Shown here: piece by piece, positions 60,294 through 64,000 of the stretch | Layout of the letters: every line of letters starts with the position of its first letter | How positions within the stretch are numbered: position 1 is the first letter of the stretch | NCBI RefSeq assembly: GCF_050717545.1 | Contig: NZ_JBOITN010000038.1 | Coordinates: 1-64,000 of the forward strand | Length of the DNA: 64,000 nucleotides | Direction: 5' to 3' | Source: Clostridium_AD sp050717545 | GTDB lineage: Bacteria > Bacillota > Clostridia > Clostridiales > Clostridiaceae | Notes under the pieces: generated by a model | Told to the model about the DNA's origin: nothing | Database searches by the model: none | The model's input: the letters and a program-made list of their open reading frames with translations, nothing else | Translations under genes and position numbers: made by a program

Positions 60294-61418
60294 ATGAAGA
60301 TACTTGTTACAGGAGCAAAAGGATTTGTAGGGAAAAACCTTATAGCAGAGCTTAAAAATAAGGACTATACTGATATATTAGAATTTGATAAAGATACTGA
60401 TAAAGCGCTCCTTGGGCAGTATGCTAAAGAATGTGAATTTGTTTTTCATCTTGCAGGGGTTAATCGCCCAAAGGAGAAGCAAGAATTTATGGAAGGTAAC
60501 TTTGGTTTTACATCAGAGCTACTTGGCCTTCTTAAGAAAAATAATAATAAAGCTCCAGTGCTTATAACCTCATCTATTCAGGCCTCAAAAAATAATGCTT
60601 ACGGAGTTAGTAAAAAAGCAAGCGAGGATTTACTATTTAAATATAGTATGGAAACAGGCGCTAAAGTATTGGTTTATAGACTAGCTAATTTGTTTGGTAA
60701 GTGGAGTAGACCTAATTACAATACTGTAGTAGCAACATTTTGTAATAATGTTGCAAGTGGTAATGATATAACGATATCTAATCCTGATGTTAATTTAAAG
60801 TTATGCTATATTGATGATGTGTTAGATGAGTTTATGAGGGCGCTTTCAGGAAATGAATCTAAAAAGGACGGATACTGCTTTGTACCAATAGCGCATAGTA
60901 TTAAAGTTGGGGAGCTGGCACAAAGAATAAATAGTTTTAGAAAATCCAGAACTGACCTTAGTATACCTAATATGGAAGATGAGCTTACTAAAAAGCTATA
61001 TAGCACTTATCTAAGCTTTTTGCCTGTAGATAAATTTTCTTATGAGCTTAAGATGAATAAGGACAATCGGGGTTCTTTTACTGAGTTTATTAGAACAAAT
61101 GGGAGTGGACAAGTTTCCATAAATGTATCCAAACCAGGAATAACTAAAGGGAATCATTGGCATAATACTAAGAATGAGAAGTTTATGGTTGTTAGTGGAG
61201 AGGGGCTTATTAGGTTTAGAAACATAAATGTGGAACATATAAATTCAGATGAGATAATTGAATATAAAGTTAATGCAGAAAAATTAGAAGTAGTAGACAT
61301 TCCTATTGGATACACTCATTCAATTACGAATATTGGGCAAAGTGATTTGGTGACAGTAATGTGGGTTAATGAATGTTTTGATCCAGAAAAGCCTGACACA
61401 TTTTATTTGGAGGTATAA
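60294..61418 (+). CDS. fnlB: UDP-2-acetamido-2,6-dideoxy-L-talose reductase (FnlB/WbjC)
   Basis: A 374-residue SDR with a C-terminal cupin. The ATG at 60294 is preferred over 60276 because AAAGGGG lies about 8 bases before it. The glycine loop is GAKGFVG (8-14). The Tyr/Lys pair is YGVSK near 104. From about residue 250 a cupin-like domain appears with KNEKFMVVSGEG and GYTHSITN. This fused form is typical of WbjC, which reduces the 4-keto sugar from FnlA to UDP-L-PneNAc for FnlC. It ends 5 bases before fnlC. Confidence 0.9.
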   Translation: MKILVTGAKGFVGKNLIAELKNKDYTDILEFDKDTDKALLGQYAKECEFVFHLAGVNRPKEKQEFMEGNFGFTSELLGLLKKNNNKAPVLITSSIQASKNNAYGVSKKASEDLLFKYSMETGAKVLVYRLANLFGKWSRPNYNTVVATFCNNVASGNDITISNPDVNLKLCYIDDVLDEFMRALSGNESKKDGYCFVPIAHSIKVGELAQRINSFRKSRTDLSIPNMEDELTKKLYSTYLSFLPVDKFSYELKMNKDNRGSFTEFIRTNGSGQVSINVSKPGITKGNHWHNTKNEKFMVVSGEGLIRFRNINVEHINSDEIIEYKVNAEKLEVVDIPIGYTHSITNIGQSDLVTVMWVNECFDPEKPDTFYLEV

Positions 61419-61423
61419 AGTTT

Positions 61424-62548
61424 ATGAAAAAGCTTAAGGTAATGACAATCCTTGGAACTAGGCCTGAGATAATAAGGCTATCCGAAGTTATAAAAGCCTG
61501 TGATACTTATTTTGATCATGTGCTAGTGCATACAGGTCAAAATTGGGATTATTCACTTAATGATGTTTTCTTTAAAGAATTAGAACTTAGGGAGCCAAAC
61601 CATTTCTTAGGGGTTGTAGGTAAAGATCTTGGTGAAACTATGGGTAATATAATAGATAAAAGTTACAAAATATTAGAAAGCGAAAAACCAGATGCATTAG
61701 TAATACTTGGCGACACAAACAGTTGCCTAAGCGTTATAGCTGCTAAAAGATTAAAGATTCCAATATTTCATATGGAAGCAGGCAACAGATGTTTTGATCA
61801 AAATGTACCAGAAGAGATAAACAGAAAAATAGTTGACGTTACATCGGATGTTAATATGGCATATACAGAACATGCAAGAAGGTATTTATTATCAGAAGGG
61901 TTACGCAGGGAATATACTTTTGTTACTGGATCACCCCTTCCAGAGGTTTTTCATAAATATATGGATAAAATAGATGAAAGTCATGTATTAGAAACATTAG
62001 GACTTGAGAAGGGTAAATATATTTTGGTTAGTGCGCATCGCGAAGAAAATATTGATAATGAAGAAAACTTTAAAAGCATAACGAATGCATTAAATGTTAT
62101 AGCTGAGAATTATGATATGCCAGTTATATATTCAACTCATCCAAGAAGCTGGAAGCGAATCCAGGAAAAAGGCATTAAGTTTCACAAAAATATAAGGCAA
62201 CTTAAACCATTTGGTTTTTATGATTACAATAAACTTCAAAAGGAATCATTTTGCGTTTTATCTGATAGTGGTTCACTTGCAGAAGAAACTAACATTATGG
62301 AGTTTTCAGGAGTTTCAATAAGAACAAGCACTGAAAGACCAGAAGCAATTGACAAAGGCTCAGTAATACTTGGCGGAATAACTGTTGATAGCATAACTCA
62401 GGCTATTGAAATGATAACTAAGCAAAAAGCATTAGGTGAGAAAACTGTTAAGGCTTTTGATTATACAGATATTAATGTTGCGGTGAAGGTTGTTAATATC
62501 ATTCAAGGGTATACTAGCATCGTAAATAGGTTTATATGGAGGAAATAA
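61424..62548 (+). CDS. fnlC: UDP-N-acetyl sugar 2-epimerase (FnlC/WbjD)
   Basis: A 374-residue GT-B-fold epimerase. It has TRPEIIRLSEVI near 12-23, HTGQNWDYSLNDVFF near 39-53, LGDTNSCLS near 96, HMEAGNRCFDQNVPEEINRK near 117-136, and SAHREENID near 207. These match the WbjD group rather than general WecB by the N-R-C-F-D-Q-N-V-P segment. It inverts C2 to give UDP-L-FucNAc, completing the pathway. TTTGGAGG precedes the ATG. The 3' end overlaps the next frame by 13 bases. Confidence 0.9.
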   Translation: MKKLKVMTILGTRPEIIRLSEVIKACDTYFDHVLVHTGQNWDYSLNDVFFKELELREPNHFLGVVGKDLGETMGNIIDKSYKILESEKPDALVILGDTNSCLSVIAAKRLKIPIFHMEAGNRCFDQNVPEEINRKIVDVTSDVNMAYTEHARRYLLSEGLRREYTFVTGSPLPEVFHKYMDKIDESHVLETLGLEKGKYILVSAHREENIDNEENFKSITNALNVIAENYDMPVIYSTHPRSWKRIQEKGIKFHKNIRQLKPFGFYDYNKLQKESFCVLSDSGSLAEETNIMEFSGVSIRTSTERPEAIDKGSVILGGITVDSITQAIEMITKQKALGEKTVKAFDYTDINVAVKVVNIIQGYTSIVNRFIWRK

Positions 62549-63729
62549 TAAATAAGAATAAGATGCTTAAAACTATTTTTATAAATGTAACAGCCGCTGA
62601 GTATGGAGGGGCATTAACTATACTAAAAAGTATACTAACTGATATCTCTAAAAATGATATTACTAATTTATATTATGTTTTTACGTCTATTGATTTAGAT
62701 GAGTTTGAAAAGGAGAACATAAAAATCATAAATACAATAAAAGGGAAAAAGTCGCGAAAAAGATTGGATAGAATATTATGGGACTCTAATGGACTACAAA
62801 AGTGGTCAGTAGATAATAATATTTATGCTGATATAATTTTGTCGCTTCAAAATACAGGTGTTAAATATAATAAGAAAACTAGGCAAATTATTTACCTCCA
62901 TCAACCATTGCCTTTTGAAACAGAGTATAAGTGGAGGCCTTGGAAGAAAGAGGAGCGAATTTATTGGCTATATAAAAATATTTACCCTTACTTTATAAAA
63001 AGATTTATGGATGAGAATACTATCTTAATAGTTCAACAAAATTGGCTTAAAAATAAGGTTATTGAAAAGTTTGATATAGATAAAAAAAATGTTAAAGTCA
63101 TTCCCCCTAAGGTAAGTTTTCCAGAGGTATCGCAGCAACACAGCGACGGGAATATAAAAGCTCATGATATACAAGATAGGGATAATATAATATTATTTTA
63201 CCCCGCATCGCCATATGTTTATAAAAATCATAGTATTATAATTGACAGTATTATTAAAATAAAAAATGAGAACCCAAATTTATATTCAAAGCTTCGAGTA
63301 TATTTTACAGTGAGACTAGATGAACTAACAATGGAGACCTCAAAAAAAGTATCTCGGAATTCACTGGAAAATATAATTTTTTTAGGAGCAATAAAACCTT
63401 CTGAAGTTGTAGATTATTATAATAAAAGTTTGGTAGTCATATTTCCTAGTTATATTGAAACTTTTGGACTTCCGCTATTGGAGGCAGCATCATTTGGGAA
63501 AAAAATAATTTGTTCTGACACAAGTTTTTCAAGGGAAATTTTGCGCGATTATGTTGGAGTCACGTTTGTGAAATATAATGATGTCAAAATGTGGACCAAC
63601 CAGATATGTAAGTTAGATACTTACATAGAAAAAAAGTATGAATATACATATAATGCACTAAAAGATTATGACTCAGTATATGAATTGTTAAAAGAATATT
63701 TCAGCTCCGCAGGAGATGATTTAATTTGA
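62536..63729 (+). CDS. GT4-family glycosyltransferase
   Basis: A protein of up to 397 residues. The C-terminal donor domain has FYPASPYVYKNHSIII and FPSYIETFGLPLLEAASFGK, the GT4 Glu-x7-Glu signature. The N-terminal region NVTAAEYGGALTILKSIL shows an acceptor-side glycine loop. The start is uncertain. The ATG at 62536 overlaps fnlC and lacks a good ribosome site; the ATG at 62563 has GGAGG too far upstream (about 20 bases). Sequence similarity to the N-terminus of other members begins near MLKTIFINVTAAEYGG, so 62563 may be real. Confidence 0.8.
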   Translation: MEEIINKNKMLKTIFINVTAAEYGGALTILKSILTDISKNDITNLYYVFTSIDLDEFEKENIKIINTIKGKKSRKRLDRILWDSNGLQKWSVDNNIYADIILSLQNTGVKYNKKTRQIIYLHQPLPFETEYKWRPWKKEERIYWLYKNIYPYFIKRFMDENTILIVQQNWLKNKVIEKFDIDKKNVKVIPPKVSFPEVSQQHSDGNIKAHDIQDRDNIILFYPASPYVYKNHSIIIDSIIKIKNENPNLYSKLRVYFTVRLDELTMETSKKVSRNSLENIIFLGAIKPSEVVDYYNKSLVVIFPSYIETFGLPLLEAASFGKKIICSDTSFSREILRDYVGVTFVKYNDVKMWTNQICKLDTYIEKKYEYTYNALKDYDSVYELLKEYFSSAGDDLI

Positions 63730-63768
63730 AGTTACCAGTAGACGAAGGGGCAGAAAGGAGAGAAAGGA

Positions 63769-64000
63769 ATGGGGTTTTTGTTATCATTTAACAAACGTTT
63801 TTGGGTTGTGGAATTAGTCTGTTTATTAATAGCCTCTACTGTGATCCTAATTCCAGTGGACAAATTATCTGTAAGCATTGCCATGTCAGAGATAATTGCA
63901 ATAGGATTTTTTATATATTTGTTTATATATCGTGGATTATATAAACGTAATTATTTTTTCACAAAACTTTCAAAACGAGTGTTTTGGGTTTTGTTCACGT
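63769..64000 (+). CDS. Second O-antigen polymerase-like protein (cut by window end)
   Basis: Seventy-seven residues are visible from an ATG following AAAGGAGAGAAAGG. Read: MGFLLSFNKRFWVVELVC, then two hydrophobic helices, SEIIAIGFFIYLFIYRG and LSKRVFWVLFT. It closely parallels the N-terminus of the protein at 50974 (LSFHKRFWVIELIC, SEIIAIGVFLNMFIYHG, LSKRVFWILF). It is therefore a paralogue of that polymerase/ligase; the 3' part lies outside the window. Confidence 0.88.
   Translation, partial: MGFLLSFNKRFWVVELVCLLIASTVILIPVDKLSVSIAMSEIIAIGFFIYLFIYRGLYKRNYFFTKLSKRVFWVLFT

Noticed and set aside
1..64000. tRNA, rRNA, prophage, toxin-antitoxin or secondary-metabolite clusters
   Set aside because: None of their diagnostic genes or sequences was recognised.

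Overview
The window looks like chromosomal DNA of a low-GC, spore-forming type Firmicute, most likely Clostridium in the strict sense. The signs are strong AT bias, AGGAGG/GGTGG ribosome sites, a T-box leader on thrS, a clostridial addB-addA-sbcD-sbcC block and many GNAT, DUF1294 and c-di-GMP genes of clostridial flavour. The exact species cannot be fixed from sequence alone; the C. estertheticum-type cold-adapted clostridia are only a guess. No rRNA, tRNA, prophage or CRISPR array was recognised.

Layout. 1-7.3 kb: HPr, a broken HAD phosphatase, a Gfo/Idh oxidoreductase, glnS, a chimeric MarR/membrane pseudogene pair that keeps an intact promoter, and thrS with its T-box. 7.5-19.5 kb: a PAS-GGDEF-EAL protein, a two-component system, a REP-associated tyrosine transposase (RAYT) surrounded by GGGACGGTTAACAA-type repeats, a class-A-beta-lactamase-like secreted serine hydrolase, phosphoglucomutase, ComFB and an Eis-like acetyltransferase. 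19.6-33 kb: addB, addA, sbcD, sbcC, the DNA-end resection and hairpin-cleavage machinery. 33.3-41.6 kb: an orphan PAS histidine kinase, a class D sortase overlapping its LPNTS substrate, a diguanylate cyclase, DUF1294, a coiled-coil protein, a DnaA-box-like cluster, a nitrilase-family amidase and a YihY/BrkB membrane protein.

42.1-64 kb is a cell-surface polysaccharide locus reading rightward in at least three terminator-delimited blocks. It encodes a WbpM/CapD-type dehydratase plus a PglC-type initiating transferase; a deoxysugar 4-epimerase with a CxxC insert; GDP-mannose pyrophosphorylase; O-acetyltransferase; O-antigen-ligase-type polymerase; a CDP-polyol transferase with TarI/TarJ (CDP-ribitol supply); a flippase; a WbpV-like reductase; a WbuB-like transferase; and the complete three-gene UDP-L-FucNAc set (FnlA, FnlB, FnlC). 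A second polymerase paralogue begins at the window edge. The predicted product is a repeating-unit polysaccharide with FucNAc, probably D-FucNAc/QuiNAc, mannose and polyol phosphate.

The most unusual signal is a family of short G/C-rich palindromic repeats. They share a GGGAC core, sit around the RAYT gene, form REPIN-like doublets, act as apparent terminators, form a 42-bp nine-copy array between addA and sbcD, and, in related form, sit in frame inside protein-coding genes. In addB, addA and the nitrilase gene the coding arrays all have a 24-bp (8-codon) period. This resembles the in-frame palindromic elements of Rickettsia, with a candidate mobilising enzyme encoded in the same window.
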